A stretch of DNA of 64,000 bases from Maritimibacter sp. 55A14. GTDB lineage: Bacteria; Pseudomonadota; Alphaproteobacteria; Rhodobacterales; Rhodobacteraceae. The position numbers were made by a program, and so were the translations under genes. The stretch lies in NCBI RefSeq assembly GCF_003122205.1, contig NZ_QEYE01000011.1, positions 62,001-126,000 of the forward strand, written 5' to 3'. Under the pieces are notes generated by a model, which saw only the letters and a program-made list of their open reading frames with translations, ran no database searches and was not told where the DNA came from. Below, one piece after another: positions 9,270 to 18,977 of the stretch (position 1 is the stretch's first letter; every line of letters begins with the position of its first letter).

Positions 9270-10142
9270 CTACTCGGCCGCGGCCTCGCCGCCGCCAAGC
9301 TGGTGAACATAGGCCGTGACCTGCCGAATCTCGGCCTCCGAGAGACGCTGGTTCCACGCCGGCATCACGCCGAAACGACTGTTGGTCACCGTTTCTGTCA
9401 GGGTCGCGACATCGCCGCCATAGAGCCAGATCGCATCGCTCAGATCGGGCGCGCCGAAGGTCCGGTCGCCCTGGCCGTTCTCGCCGTGGCAGGCGGCGCA
9501 ATTGTCCAAGAAGACCGTCTCGCCGTCGGAGGCGAGCGCCGCGTCATGCTCCTGCCCGGAGATCATCCGCACATATTGCACGACCTGGTCGATCTGCTCG
9601 CCTTCGAGGATCTCGCCGAAGGCCGGCATTTCGGAATAGCGTGCATCCGGGTTCTGCTCGTTCCGGATGCCGTTGGTGACGGTGTAATGGATCTCCTCCA
9701 TCGTGCCGCCCCAGAGCCAGTCGTCGTCAAGCAGGTTGGGATAGCCCTTGGCCCCCGCGGCGCCCGATCCGTGGCACTGCGCGCACCAGGTCTTGAAGAC
9801 CGCGGCGCCGCCGTTCGAGGCGTAGTTCTGAAGTTCGGGATCGGCCACGATCTCGGTCAGCCCGGCTTCGACGATCTTCGCGTCGAGCGGCGCGTTCATC
9901 TCCTCGAAGCGGGTGATTTCCTGGGCCACCTCCTCGCGGGTGGAATAGCCCAGCAGGCCGGGAGTCGCTTCGCTGATCAGCGGCCAGGCCGGATAGGCGA
10001 TGGTATAGGCGATGCCCCAGACAATCGTACCGTAGAAGCACCACAGCCACCAGCGCGGCATCGGATTGTCGTATTCCTTGATGCCATCCCATTCATGGCC
10101 CGTCGTCGGGATGTCGTCGTGTTCCTCGGGTTTCTTGCTCAT
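9270..10142 (-). CDS. ccoP: cbb3 oxidase diheme cytochrome c subunit CcoP (FixP)
   Basis: A 290-residue membrane-anchored diheme cytochrome c that carries electrons toward the cbb3 catalytic subunit. One helix at about 31-53 anchors it. Heme sites are Cys120-Cys123-His124 (CAQCH) and Cys215-Cys218-His219 (CAACH). The EMPAF and GVMPAW segments supply candidate distal Met ligands. The start overlaps the ccoQ stop as ATGA. Last gene of ccoNOQP, followed by a terminator. Confidence 0.96.
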   Translation of the reverse strand: MSKKPEEHDDIPTTGHEWDGIKEYDNPMPRWWLWCFYGTIVWGIAYTIAYPAWPLISEATPGLLGYSTREEVAQEITRFEEMNAPLDAKIVEAGLTEIVADPELQNYASNGGAAVFKTWCAQCHGSGAAGAKGYPNLLDDDWLWGGTMEEIHYTVTNGIRNEQNPDARYSEMPAFGEILEGEQIDQVVQYVRMISGQEHDAALASDGETVFLDNCAACHGENGQGDRTFGAPDLSDAIWLYGGDVATLTETVTNSRFGVMPAWNQRLSEAEIRQVTAYVHQLGGGEAAAE

Positions 10143-10339
10143 TTCCGCGCCTCCTCATGCTCGGCGCCATCGGCGCAGGCGGGTTTGTCTTCGTGCCGGA
10201 ACGGGATGTTGGCGCTGTCGCGGTGCTGCTCCTTGCTGCCGGGACGCAGCGTGTAGAGCGTCACCCCGATGAAAAACAGCATCAGAAACAGCAACATCCA
10301 GCTATCGGCGAACTGGCGGAGGATCGAATAGGTTTCCAT
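10139..10339 (-). CDS. ccoQ: cbb3 oxidase small subunit CcoQ
   Basis: A 66-residue single-helix protein (helix at about 13-31, [14 protein letters not shown]) with the family sequence TLRPGSK just after the helix. CcoQ stabilises the oxidase and modulates it under oxygen. It lies between ccoO and ccoP, overlapping ccoP by 4 bases. Confidence 0.93.
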   Translation of the reverse strand: METYSILRQFADSWMLLFLMLFFIGVTLYTLRPGSKEQHRDSANIPFRHEDKPACADGAEHEEARK

Positions 10340-10351
10340 GATCCGCCCCCC

Positions 10352-11077
10352 TCAGCGACTGTCGACGGGCTGGAAGGTCGAGAAATCGACCAGCGTGCCC
10401 AGCATCTGGAGATAGGCGATCAAGGCGTCCATCTCGGTCAGTGCGGCCTGTCCGTCGAAATTGCCGACAACGGCGCCCGGATAACGTTCCAGCAGCCCGT
10501 CGGTATCGGCATCGGGATCGGCCTGGGCGCGGAAGTCGGCCTGAGCCACTCCCAGCATCTCGTCGGTATAGGGCACGCCCACCATGCGGTTGGTGCGCAG
10601 AACGTCGGCGATATGCTCGCCTTCGATCTTCCGGTTCAGCAGGAAGCCGTATTTCGGCATGACCGACTCCGGCACCACAGATTGCGGGTCGATCAGGTGA
10701 TCGACATGCCACTCGTCCGAATAGCGCCCGCCCACGCGGGCCAGGTCCGGCCCGGTCCGCTTGGAGCCCCATTGGAAAGGATGGTCGTACATCGATTCCG
10801 CGGCGAGGCTGTAATGGCCGTAGCGTTCGACCTCGTCGCGCATAGGGCGGATCATCTGGCTGTGGCAGACATAGCAGCCCTCGCGGACGTAGATGTTGCG
10901 CCCGGCCATCTCCAGCGGCGAGTAGGGACGCATGCCCTTCACCTTCTCGATGGTGTTCTCCAGATAGAAGAGCGGGGCGATTTCCACGATGCCACCGATC
11001 GTGACAACCAGGAAGCTGAGCACCAGAAGAAGCGTCGCGTTCTTCTCGATGACCTTGTGTTTGCCGAGAATGGACAT
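10352..11077 (-). CDS. ccoO: cbb3 oxidase monoheme cytochrome c subunit CcoO (FixO)
   Basis: A 241-residue membrane-anchored monoheme cytochrome c. The N-terminal helix spans about 14-34. The heme site is Cys68-Cys71-His72 (CYVCH), followed by SQMIRPM, which is characteristic of the family. It passes electrons from CcoP to CcoN. It starts 11 bases after the ccoN stop. Confidence 0.96.
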   Translation of the reverse strand: MSILGKHKVIEKNATLLLVLSFLVVTIGGIVEIAPLFYLENTIEKVKGMRPYSPLEMAGRNIYVREGCYVCHSQMIRPMRDEVERYGHYSLAAESMYDHPFQWGSKRTGPDLARVGGRYSDEWHVDHLIDPQSVVPESVMPKYGFLLNRKIEGEHIADVLRTNRMVGVPYTDEMLGVAQADFRAQADPDADTDGLLERYPGAVVGNFDGQAALTEMDALIAYLQMLGTLVDFSTFQPVDSR

Positions 11078-11088
11078 CCGTTTCTCCT

Positions 11089-12690
11089 TTACTCAGCCGG
11101 TGCCGCAACCGGCGCCGCCGCTTTGGCGGGCGTCGATGTGACGGTCTTCCAGAGGTTGACGCACATGATCAGCGCACCGGCGATGAAGAGCACCCCGCCC
11201 AGCGCGCGGACGACATACATCGGAAACTTCGCGCCCACGGTGTCGGCGAAGGCGTTGACCAGGAAGCCCTGGCTGTCGACCTCGCGCCACATCAGGCCCT
11301 CCATGATGCCGGTGACCCACATCGACGCGGCGTAGAGCACGATACCGATGGTGGCGAGCCAGAAGTGCCAGCTGACCATCGAGAGCGAGTAGAGCCGCTC
11401 GCGGTTCCACAGCTTGGGCACCAGGAAGTAGAGCGCGCCGAAGGTGATCATGCCGTTCCAGCCCAGCGCACCGGAATGCACGTGGCCGATGGTCCAGTCG
11501 GTGTAGTGGCTCAGCGAGTTCACCGCGCGGATCGACATCATCGGGCCCTCGAAGGTGGACATGCCGTAGAAGCCGACCGAGACCACCATCATTCGGATGA
11601 TCGGGTCGGTGCGCAGCTTGTCCCAGGCGCCCGAGAGCGTCATCAGCCCGTTGATCATGCCGCCCCAGGAGGGCATCCAGAGCACGACCGAGAACACCAT
11701 GCCCAGCGTCGAGGCCCAGTCGGGCAATGCGGTGTAGTGCAGGTGGTGCGGGCCGGCCCAGATATAGAGGAAGATCAGCGCCCAGAAGTGAACGATCGAC
11801 AGTTTGTAGCTGAAGACCGGACGCTCGGCCTGTTTAGGAACGAAATAGTACATCATGCCCAGGAACCCGGCGGTCAGGAAGAAGCCCACCGCGTTATGGC
11901 CGTACCACCATTGCGTCATCGCGTCCTGTACGCCGGCGAAGACCTGCACCGACTTGGAGCCGAAGATGCTGACCGGGATGCTGAGGTTGTTGACCACATG
12001 CAGCATCGCGATGGTGACGATGAACGAGAGGTAGAACCAGTTCGCGACGTAGATATGCGGCTCCTTGCGCTTGATGAGCGTGCCCAGGAACACCGCCAGA
12101 TAGGCCACCCAGACGATGGTAAGCCACCAGTCCACGTACCATTCCGGCTCGGCGTATTCCTTGGATTGCGTGGCGCCCAGCAGATAGCCCGTCGCGGCCA
12201 GCACGATCACGAGCTGGTAGCCCCAGAAGACGAACCATGCCAGGTTGCCGCCCCAGAGCCGCGCCGCGCTGGTGCGCTGCACGACGTAGAAGGACGTTGC
12301 GATCAGCGCGTTGCCGCCGAAGGCGAAAATCACCGCGCTGGTGTGCAGCGGACGCAGCCGGCCGAAGTTCAGATAGCCCTGCGCCCACTCGAAATTGAGC
12401 TGCGGAAAGGCAAGCTGGAATGCGATGAAGGTGCCCGCCAGAAACCCGACGACGCCCCAGGCCGCCGTGGCGATCACGCCATAGCGGATGACGCCGTCCA
12501 TGTATCCGATTTCCGTTGCGGCCGGTTTCGGCTCATCCGTCCTGCGGAGAATCCACAGGAACAGACCGCCCGCCACCAGCATGATGGTCAGGGCATTGAC
12601 CAAATATGCCAGATCGCGGGCGTAGTTGGCCGCGATTGCCGCCAGAAGGGCAATCACCGCCAACAGAGCGAGTTTGAGATAATCCCACAT
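11089..12690 (-). CDS. ccoN: cbb3 oxidase catalytic subunit CcoN (FixN)
   Basis: The heme-copper oxidase subunit (533 residues) that reduces oxygen to water at a heme b3-CuB centre with high oxygen affinity. The start at 12690 (MWDYLKLA) follows GAGAGGA; an upstream extension would overlap the FNR boxes. Conserved His-containing segments typical of the C-type oxidases are present: [17 protein letters not shown], and [13 protein letters not shown]. First gene of ccoNOQP, controlled from the FNR boxes at 12790-12835. Confidence 0.96.
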   Translation of the reverse strand: MWDYLKLALLAVIALLAAIAANYARDLAYLVNALTIMLVAGGLFLWILRRTDEPKPAATEIGYMDGVIRYGVIATAAWGVVGFLAGTFIAFQLAFPQLNFEWAQGYLNFGRLRPLHTSAVIFAFGGNALIATSFYVVQRTSAARLWGGNLAWFVFWGYQLVIVLAATGYLLGATQSKEYAEPEWYVDWWLTIVWVAYLAVFLGTLIKRKEPHIYVANWFYLSFIVTIAMLHVVNNLSIPVSIFGSKSVQVFAGVQDAMTQWWYGHNAVGFFLTAGFLGMMYYFVPKQAERPVFSYKLSIVHFWALIFLYIWAGPHHLHYTALPDWASTLGMVFSVVLWMPSWGGMINGLMTLSGAWDKLRTDPIIRMMVVSVGFYGMSTFEGPMMSIRAVNSLSHYTDWTIGHVHSGALGWNGMITFGALYFLVPKLWNRERLYSLSMVSWHFWLATIGIVLYAASMWVTGIMEGLMWREVDSQGFLVNAFADTVGAKFPMYVVRALGGVLFIAGALIMCVNLWKTVTSTPAKAAAPVAAPAE

Positions 12691-12789
12691 CGCGCGTCCT
12701 CTCGTTCTACAGTTCACACATGGCCGAATCGCGCCGGCACATGCAGTCTTTTCTTGCGGCGAACCTGAACCTAGGCCCGCGACCTGACC

Positions 12790-12803
12790 TTGATCCATGT
12801 CAA
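12790..12803. promoter_or_regulatory. FNR-type box, ccoN side of the divergent region
   Basis: TTGATCCATGTCAA differs from the TTGAT-N4-ATCAA dyad at one position in the right half. It lies 100 bases upstream of the ccoN start, on the ccoN side of the ccoN-usp intergenic region. Confidence 0.82.
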
Positions 12804-12821
12804 AACCGCGGGGGCGTCTCT

Positions 12822-12835
12822 TTGACCCACATCAA
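12822..12835. promoter_or_regulatory. FNR-type box, usp side of the divergent region
   Basis: TTGACCCACATCAA differs from the dyad at one position in the left half. It lies about 60 bases upstream of the universal stress gene and 18 bases from the first box, giving each divergent gene its own nearest site. Confidence 0.8.
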
Positions 12836-12894
12836 GGACGCGCGCCGCGGCCGGTGCATAGGCTGCCTTAACTCAAACTCGAGGAGCTTGGAGA

Positions 12895-13734
12895 ATGGCG
12901 TTCAAGACAATTCTGACTGTGACGCTCGGGGATGCGGTGGACACGGACGCGCTCGATGCCGCCGTAGCGCTGACGCGTCGCGAGGAAGGACATCTCGATA
13001 TCCTGTGCCTCGGCGTCGACCGGGTCCAGGTCGGGTATTATTTCGACACCGCCTCGCCGGCGTTGCTGGAGCAGGGCATCTCGCAGGCCCGCGAGGTCGC
13101 GCATGCCGCCAAGGCCAAGATCGAGGAGCGGCTGGAGGGCGAGGATATCGCCTGGTCGGTTCGCGCCGCGGTGGTGCAGATCGGCGCGATTGCCGAGGTC
13201 GTGGGCCGCACGGCGCGCTATTGCGATCTCGTGGTGCTGCCCAAGCCATATGGCAAGGAGGACGGCGAGACCGAGGCTGCGGCTGTGCTGGAGGCTTCGC
13301 TCTTCGAGGGGCGTGCCCCGGTTCTGGTCGTGCCCGGCGCGTTGGCGGGTGAGATCGGGCGCAAGGTCGTTGTGGGCTGGAACGAAAGCACCGAGTCGCT
13401 GGCTGCGGTGCGCGCGGCGCTGCCGGTGCTACAGGCTGCCGACTCGGTCGACGTGGCCATTATCGACCCCGAGGCCCATGCCGCCGATCGCAGCGACCCC
13501 GGCGCCGACCTTTGCCGGATGCTGTCGCGTCACGGCGTGGCGGTCGAAGCCTCGGTCCTGGCCAAGACCATGCCGCGCGTCTGCGACGTGCTGATGCGGC
13601 ATGCGACGGACGAGGAAGCTGACCTGATCGTCATGGGGGCCTATGGCCATTCGCGCTTCCGCGAGGCGATCCTGGGCGGCGCGACCCGCGACATGCTGGC
13701 CGATGCGACCGTCCCGGTGCTGATGGCGCACTAG
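12895..13734 (+). CDS. Universal stress protein with two UspA domains
   Basis: A 279-residue tandem UspA protein. Domain 1 covers roughly 1-145 and domain 2 roughly 155-279. The second ends with the nucleotide-binding pattern GAYGHSRFREAILGG. The start follows GAGGAGCTTGGAGA. It is divergent from ccoN with an FNR box 60 bases upstream, so it is likely induced by low oxygen together with the cbb3 oxidase. Usp proteins next to fnrL and cco genes are common in this family; the molecular role is not established. Confidence 0.9.
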   Translation: MAFKTILTVTLGDAVDTDALDAAVALTRREEGHLDILCLGVDRVQVGYYFDTASPALLEQGISQAREVAHAAKAKIEERLEGEDIAWSVRAAVVQIGAIAEVVGRTARYCDLVVLPKPYGKEDGETEAAAVLEASLFEGRAPVLVVPGALAGEIGRKVVVGWNESTESLAAVRAALPVLQAADSVDVAIIDPEAHAADRSDPGADLCRMLSRHGVAVEASVLAKTMPRVCDVLMRHATDEEADLIVMGAYGHSRFREAILGGATRDMLADATVPVLMAH

Positions 13735-14073
13735 AGCGGTCTTTCTTCGCTCCGCCCCATATGGCCTTGCGCGGAGCCTCGTCCGTTGCCCCTGCGGAGA
13801 AACAGGGCCGCAACCCGCCGCGTGTTCGCCATCCCGCCCGGACGGGCTGGCGATGGGGTGACGTATGCGCAAAGCCTCGATCCAGGTTGGATGGGGCGGG
13901 ATAAGGCGCGCCGCTGACATTCCGGTTCGCCATCCCGCCAGGTGGTTTTCGCGCGGCTCTTCGCAAACCTGCCAACGCCCGCAAGGGCCATCGTCACCGC
14001 TTCGGTTTCGGTATTCCGGGACGCGGTCGAGACCCGGCGCATGGGCAGGGCAGTCCGCCAGGCTGTGCCCCGT
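13735..14073. other. Intergenic region between usp and fnrL 3' ends
   Basis: A 339-base non-coding stretch between convergent genes. It holds a 15-base direct repeat (GTTCGCCATCCCGCC at 13824-13838 and 13925-13939), the first copy being part of an imperfect hairpin with CGGGCTGGCGATGG. A small dyad GAGCG/CGCTC lies just after the usp stop. I see no supported gene. Confidence 0.55.
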
Positions 14074-14814
14074 TCAGGACAGCACGCCGCCGTCGGTGTC
14101 GTCGCCCGTCTCGACCAGGAGGCGCTGGAAATCCGGCACCGTCACATGGCGATTGCCCTCGATCTGAATCACCCCGTCGCGCTTGAGCGCCGATATCTGG
14201 CGGCTCACTGTTTCCAGCGTCAGCCCCAGGTAATCGGCCATCGCCTCGCGCGTCAGCGGCAGGTCGTAGACTATGCACCCATTGGCCACCTTCATGTGTA
14301 GGCTGGCATCCCGGCGCCCGATTATTGCCAGCAGGCTCGCGATTTTCTCGCGCGCGGTCTTGCGGCCTAGGATAAGCATCCATTCGCGCGCGGCATCGAG
14401 CTCGTCCAGAGTTATTTCCAGCAGGCGCTGGCCGATCGACGGGGTCGAGGTGAGCAGTTCCTCGAAGGGCTTGCGGCGAAAACAGCACAGCGTGATCTTC
14501 GACATCGCCACCACGTCATAGGGCGCGACACTGCGACCGGGACGGCCCAGGAAGTCGCTGGGCAGCAGCAGCCCGACCATCTGGCGGCGCCCGTCCTCCA
14601 TCGTGTGGCTAAGCGTGGCGATCCCGTCGACCACCGAGGCCACGAAGTCCATTTCGTCGCCGCCCCAGACGATGGTCCGGCCGGGCGCGAAATCGCGGTA
14701 GTACTTGATCCGGTCCAGGACATCGAGTTCCTGCGGCTCGCAGCGCGAGCAGACAGCACGATGACGGATCGGGCAATCGCCGCAATCCTTGGATCGCTCA
14801 GCCAGTTCGGCCAT
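14074..14814 (-). CDS. fnrL: Oxygen-responsive regulator FnrL (Crp/Fnr family)
   Basis: A 246-residue regulator that senses oxygen through an iron-sulfur cluster and activates low-oxygen genes. The start at 14814 (MAELAERSKDCGDCP) has GGGGA in front; longer frames read back through the FNR box. N-terminal Cys11, Cys14, Cys22 and Cys25 plus an internal CC pair (TLCCF) supply cluster ligands. A cyclic-nucleotide-type barrel is followed by a C-terminal HTH whose recognition helix contains LETVSRQ, with the E-SR pattern that reads TTGAT half-sites. It diverges from hemN across a perfect FNR box. Confidence 0.94.
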   Translation of the reverse strand: MAELAERSKDCGDCPIRHRAVCSRCEPQELDVLDRIKYYRDFAPGRTIVWGGDEMDFVASVVDGIATLSHTMEDGRRQMVGLLLPSDFLGRPGRSVAPYDVVAMSKITLCCFRRKPFEELLTSTPSIGQRLLEITLDELDAAREWMLILGRKTAREKIASLLAIIGRRDASLHMKVANGCIVYDLPLTREAMADYLGLTLETVSRQISALKRDGVIQIEGNRHVTVPDFQRLLVETGDDTDGGVLS

Positions 14815-14826
14815 GGAGTCCCCAAT

Positions 14827-14840
14827 TTGATCTTGATCAA
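14827..14840. promoter_or_regulatory. FNR box shared by fnrL and hemN
   Basis: TTGATCTTGATCAA is a perfect dyad. It ends 35 bases before the hemN ATG and begins only 12 bases before the fnrL ATG. Activation of hemN is plausible; for fnrL the position fits autorepression or roadblock better than activation. Confidence 0.88.
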
Positions 14841-14875
14841 GGATGATCTGCGCAACCGTGTCCAAGTTTAGGCGC

Positions 14876-16231
14876 ATGAAACATGAATCGCAACTCGCCC
14901 GGCTGGGCCTCTTCGACGCCAAAGTGCCGCGGTATACGAGCTATCCCACGGCGCCCCATTTCTCGGCCGGGGTGGAAGGCGGGCATTTCAAGGGCTGGCT
15001 GGCCGCGGTGCCGGCGGGAAGTGCGGTATCGCTCTACCTGCATGTGCCATTCTGCCGCAGGTTGTGCTGGTTTTGCGCCTGCCGCACGCAGGGCGTGACG
15101 AACGAGTTGCCGGTACGGCTCTATCTGGAGACGCTGAAGAAGGAGGTTGCGGAGGTGCGCGCGGGGTTGCCGGACGACGTGCGCCTGAGCCGCCTGCACT
15201 GGGGCGGCGGTACGCCCACCATCCTGTCGTCGGAAATGATTGCGGATCTGGCCGGTACGGTCGCCGAGCATTTTCCGCTGGGCGAGTCGGCGGAGTTCTC
15301 GGTGGAGATCGACCCCAACGAGATCGACGCGCCGCGGCTCGATGCGCTGGCCGCCGCCGGGATGAACCGCGCCTCGATCGGGGTGCAGGATTTCGATCCG
15401 GAGATCCAGAAGGTCATCGGCCGAGAGCAGAGTTTCGAGATCACGCGCGACGCGGTGACGGAGTTGCGCGCCCGCGGGATACGCAGCCTCAACACCGACA
15501 TCCTGTTCGGTCTGCCCTACCAGACCAACGCCCGAATCACCGAGAGCACCACCAAGCTCCTGGAACTGGAGCCGGATCGCGTGGCGCTTTACGGCTACGC
15601 CCATGTACCCTGGATGGCGCGCCGCCAGACGCTGATCCCGGCGCCCGCGCTGCCCTCGCCCGAGGCGCGGTTGCACCTCTTCGAGACGGCGCGCCGGCTC
15701 TTCGCCTGGGCGGGTTATCAGGAGATCGGCATCGACCATTTCGCGCGGCCGGGCGACGGGCTGGAGACGGCGCAGAAGGACGGCACGCTGCGGCGAAATT
15801 TCCAGGGCTATACCGACGATCAGGCGCGGGTACTGATCGGGCTCGGCGCCTCGTCGATTTCCCGCTTCCCCCAAGGCTACGCGCAGAACGCGCCCAAGAC
15901 GTCGGAATATCAGGCGCGGGTGCGGGCCGGGGAATGTGCCACGACGCGCGGCCATGCCTTCCGCAGCGACGACGTGTTGCGCGGGCGGGTCATCGAGGCG
16001 CTGATGTGCCAGTTCCGCGCCGATCTGGACGCACTGGAGGCCGAATGCTGCGCCGCGCCTGGAAGTCTCGACGCGGTCGCCCGGACCGCGCTGGAGAAAT
16101 TCCCCGGTGCGCTGGAAATGCCGGGAAGGGCGCTCGAAATACCGGTGGAGGGGCGGCCGCTGACGCGAATGATCGCGCGCTGCTTCGATGCCTATGATAT
16201 GGACGCGAGCGGCCATAGCTCCGCGATCTGA
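14876..16231 (+). CDS. hemN: Oxygen-independent coproporphyrinogen III oxidase
   Basis: A 451-residue radical SAM enzyme that converts coproporphyrinogen III to protoporphyrinogen IX without oxygen in heme synthesis. The [4Fe-4S] motif is Cys60-x3-Cys64-x2-Cys67 (HVPFCRRLCWFC), preceded by YTSYPTAPHF, a HemN hallmark. The SAM-binding GGGTPT segment follows. The start at 14876 (MKHESQL) is chosen because an earlier ATG at 14843 is only two bases past the FNR box. A second, oxygen-dependent enzyme (hemF) is encoded at 33592. Confidence 0.95.
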   Translation: MKHESQLARLGLFDAKVPRYTSYPTAPHFSAGVEGGHFKGWLAAVPAGSAVSLYLHVPFCRRLCWFCACRTQGVTNELPVRLYLETLKKEVAEVRAGLPDDVRLSRLHWGGGTPTILSSEMIADLAGTVAEHFPLGESAEFSVEIDPNEIDAPRLDALAAAGMNRASIGVQDFDPEIQKVIGREQSFEITRDAVTELRARGIRSLNTDILFGLPYQTNARITESTTKLLELEPDRVALYGYAHVPWMARRQTLIPAPALPSPEARLHLFETARRLFAWAGYQEIGIDHFARPGDGLETAQKDGTLRRNFQGYTDDQARVLIGLGASSISRFPQGYAQNAPKTSEYQARVRAGECATTRGHAFRSDDVLRGRVIEALMCQFRADLDALEAECCAAPGSLDAVARTALEKFPGALEMPGRALEIPVEGRPLTRMIARCFDAYDMDASGHSSAI

Positions 16232-16242
16232 AGCGGGGCGCG

Positions 16243-17868
16243 TCAGCCCGCCGCGGCGGGTTCCACCACGGGCTTGAGGTCGAAGGCCGCGGCCATCAGC
16301 GCGCGCGTGTAGACGGTCTGCGGCGCGTCGAAGATCGCGGCGCTCTGGCCGGCCTCGACGATGTCGCCCTCCTTCATGACGATCACCTTGTGCGCAAGGG
16401 CGCGGACCACGCGCAGATCGTGACTGATGAAGAGATAGGCCAGCCCGTATTTCCGCTGAAGCCGGCGCAGCAGATCGACGATCTGCACCTGCACTGTCAT
16501 GTCGAGCGCCGATGTGGGCTCGTCGAGGACCAGCAGCCGGGGACGCAGGATCATGGCGCGGGCGATCGCGATCCGCTGCCGCTGCCCGCCGGAGAATTCA
16601 TGAGGATACCGGTCCATCATGTCGGCGCGCAGTCCGACCTCCTCCAGCACTTCGGCGACCAGTTCACGGCGGTCGCGGTCCGGGTCGATGTTGTGGACGG
16701 TCAGCCCCTCGGCCACGATCTGGCCCACTGACATGCGCGGCGAGAGCGAGCCGAACGGATCCTGGAACACGATCTGCATGTCGCGCCGCAGGCGGCGCAG
16801 CTCCTTCGATTTCCAGCCCTGGATATTCTGCCCGGCATAGCGGATCGCGCCTTCCGAGGAGATCAGCCGCATGATGGCCAGCGCCAATGTGGTCTTGCCG
16901 GACCCGCTCTCGCCGACGATGCCCAGCGTCTCGCCCTCGCGCACATCGATGCTGGCGGCGTTCACCGCCTTGATATGGCCGACCACCCGGCGCAGGAAAC
17001 CGCGATGGATCGGGAACCAGACCCGCAGATCCTCGGTGCGCACGACCTGCTGCGCGGTGTCCGGAACAGTGTCGGGTTTTCCCGACGGCTCCGCCCCGAG
17101 AAGTTTGCGCGTATAGGCGTGCTGCGGACTGTCGAAAATCTCGGCCGTGGGGCCGGATTCCACGATCTCGCCATCCTTCATCACGCAGACCCTGTCGGCG
17201 ATGCGCCGCACGATGCCCAGGTCATGCGTGATGAAGAGCAGGCTCATGTTCTCGGCGCGCTTCAGCTCCGCCAGAAGTTCGAGGATCTGCGCCTGGATGG
17301 TGACGTCGAGCGCGGTCGTCGGCTCGTCGGCGATCAGCAGATGCGGCCCGTTGGCCAGCGCCATCGCGATCATAACGCGCTGCCGCTGCCCGCCCGAGAG
17401 CTGGTGCGGGTAGGATTTCAGCCGCGTCTCCGGCTCGTGGATGCCGACCTTTTCCAGAAGCTCCATGATGCGCCGCCGCGCCGCCGCGCCGCGCAGCCCC
17501 TGGTGCAACTCGATGCTCTCGCCGATCTGCTTTTCCAGCGTGTGCAGCGGATTGAGCGAGGTCATCGGCTCCTGGAAGATGAAGCTGATATCGTTGCCGC
17601 GGACCTGTCTGAGCCGTTCGCGCGGGGCGCCGATCATCTGCGCGCCCTCATAGGTGACCGAGCCCGACACCTGCGCGCTGGCTGGCAGCAGCGCCACGGT
17701 GGAGAGCGCCGTCACCGACTTGCCGGAGCCGCTCTCGCCCACCAGCGCCACCGTTTCGCCCCGCCGCACGGTGAAGCTGACGCTGCGCACGGCATGGGTC
17801 TCCTCGCCGTCCTGGTTGAAGGTGACGGCCAGGTCGCGCACGTCGAGAACCGTGTCCGCTTGGCTCAT
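16243..17868 (-). CDS. yejF: Peptide ABC transporter, fused double ATPase (YejF type)
   Basis: A 541-residue protein with two complete ABC ATPase domains. Domain 1 (about 5-265) has Walker A GESGSGKS, signature LSGGQRQR and Walker B LLIADEPT. Domain 2 (about 285-530) has [16 protein letters not shown] and LLVLDEPT. It powers uptake through YejB/YejE. The start at 17868 overlaps the yejE stop as ATGA. Known YejABEF systems import peptides such as microcin C; the cargo here is unknown. The 3' end is 11 bases from the hemN stop (convergent). Confidence 0.92.
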   Translation of the reverse strand: MSQADTVLDVRDLAVTFNQDGEETHAVRSVSFTVRRGETVALVGESGSGKSVTALSTVALLPASAQVSGSVTYEGAQMIGAPRERLRQVRGNDISFIFQEPMTSLNPLHTLEKQIGESIELHQGLRGAAARRRIMELLEKVGIHEPETRLKSYPHQLSGGQRQRVMIAMALANGPHLLIADEPTTALDVTIQAQILELLAELKRAENMSLLFITHDLGIVRRIADRVCVMKDGEIVESGPTAEIFDSPQHAYTRKLLGAEPSGKPDTVPDTAQQVVRTEDLRVWFPIHRGFLRRVVGHIKAVNAASIDVREGETLGIVGESGSGKTTLALAIMRLISSEGAIRYAGQNIQGWKSKELRRLRRDMQIVFQDPFGSLSPRMSVGQIVAEGLTVHNIDPDRDRRELVAEVLEEVGLRADMMDRYPHEFSGGQRQRIAIARAMILRPRLLVLDEPTSALDMTVQVQIVDLLRRLQRKYGLAYLFISHDLRVVRALAHKVIVMKEGDIVEAGQSAAIFDAPQTVYTRALMAAAFDLKPVVEPAAAG

Positions 17869-18977
17869 TGGAAGGTCTTTCTGGGATCGAACGCGTCGCG
17901 CACGCCTTCGAAGATGAACACCAGCAGCGACAGCATGATCGCGAAGGTGAAGAAGGCGGTGAAGCCCAGCCAGGGCGCCTGGAGGTTCTGCTTGGCCTGG
18001 AGCGTCAACTCGCCCAGCGACGGCGCCGAGGAAGGCAGCCCGAAGCCCAGGAAGTCCAGCGTGGCCAGCAGCCCGATCGTGCCGGTCACGATGAAGGGCA
18101 GCATGGTCAGCGTGGCGACCATCGCGTTGGGCAGGACGTGGCGGAACATGATGACGCGGTTCGACACGCCCAGTGCGCGGGCGGCGCGGACATATTCGAA
18201 ATTGCGCGCGCGCAGGAACTCCGCGCGCACGACGCCCACCAGCGCAGTCCATCCGAAAAGCGCGGTCAGAAAGACCAGCAGCCAGAATCCACGCTCGACG
18301 ATCGCGAAAACGATGATGATGACGTAAAGCTGCGGCGTGGCGCCCCAGATCTCGATCAGGCGCTGGAAGACGAGATCCAGCCAGCCGCCGAAGAAACCCT
18401 GCACCGCCCCCGCCGCGATCCCCACCAGCGAGGTGACGAGCGTGACCACCAGCGTGAAAAAGATCGAAAGGCGGAAGCCGTAGATCACGCGCGCCAGCAC
18501 GTCGCGGGCGGTGTCATCGGTGCCCAGCCAGTGATTGGCATCCGGTGCCGAGGGCGCGGGGCCCGCGAGGTCGCTGGCCACGGTGTTGAAGGAATAGGGG
18601 ATCGGCGGCCAGAGCAGCCAGCCCTTCTCGATCTCCGCGCCGTTCACCATGCCGTCCGCGGCATCCGCGATCAACCCTTCGGGGTCGTCGAAGCAGGATT
18701 CCAGCCCTCCAGTGACGATCAGGCATTCGACCTCGGGATCGGTGTAATATGCTTCAGTCTTGAAATCCCCGCCAAACGCCGTCTCGGGATAGAACTGGAA
18801 GATCGGCATCCGCCACTCGCCCCGGTAATTCACCAGGATCGGCTTGTCATTGGCCAGGAACTCGGCAAAGAGCGACAGCCCGAAAAGCAGGCAGAACAGA
18901 ACCAGCGACCAGGAGGCGCGGCGGTTCTTGCGGAAATTCCGCAGGCGGCGTCGGTTGAGGGGGCTCAGCTCGATCAT
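17865..18977 (-). CDS. yejE: Peptide ABC transporter permease (YejE type)
   Basis: A 370-residue inner-membrane permease. The start at 18977 ([20 protein letters not shown]) gives the usual basic N-terminus, and the ATG overlaps the yejB stop. A first helix is followed by a long periplasmic insertion (about 45-160) typical of YejE. The BPD_transp segment includes the EAA-like motif [20 protein letters not shown]. Partner of YejB in the transmembrane pore. Confidence 0.92.
   Translation of the reverse strand: MIELSPLNRRRLRNFRKNRRASWSLVLFCLLFGLSLFAEFLANDKPILVNYRGEWRMPIFQFYPETAFGGDFKTEAYYTDPEVECLIVTGGLESCFDDPEGLIADAADGMVNGAEIEKGWLLWPPIPYSFNTVASDLAGPAPSAPDANHWLGTDDTARDVLARVIYGFRLSIFFTLVVTLVTSLVGIAAGAVQGFFGGWLDLVFQRLIEIWGATPQLYVIIIVFAIVERGFWLLVFLTALFGWTALVGVVRAEFLRARNFEYVRAARALGVSNRVIMFRHVLPNAMVATLTMLPFIVTGTIGLLATLDFLGFGLPSSAPSLGELTLQAKQNLQAPWLGFTAFFTFAIMLSLLVFIFEGVRDAFDPRKTFQ

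Noticed and set aside
12790-12835. The two FNR boxes as a terminator-like repeat
   Set aside because: Each is an FNR dyad with standard spacing; no stable hairpin with T-run exists.
14843-14878. Upstream ATG (14843) as hemN start
   Set aside because: It starts two bases after the FNR box, leaving no room for a promoter or ribosome site; the extra residues do not match family N-termini.
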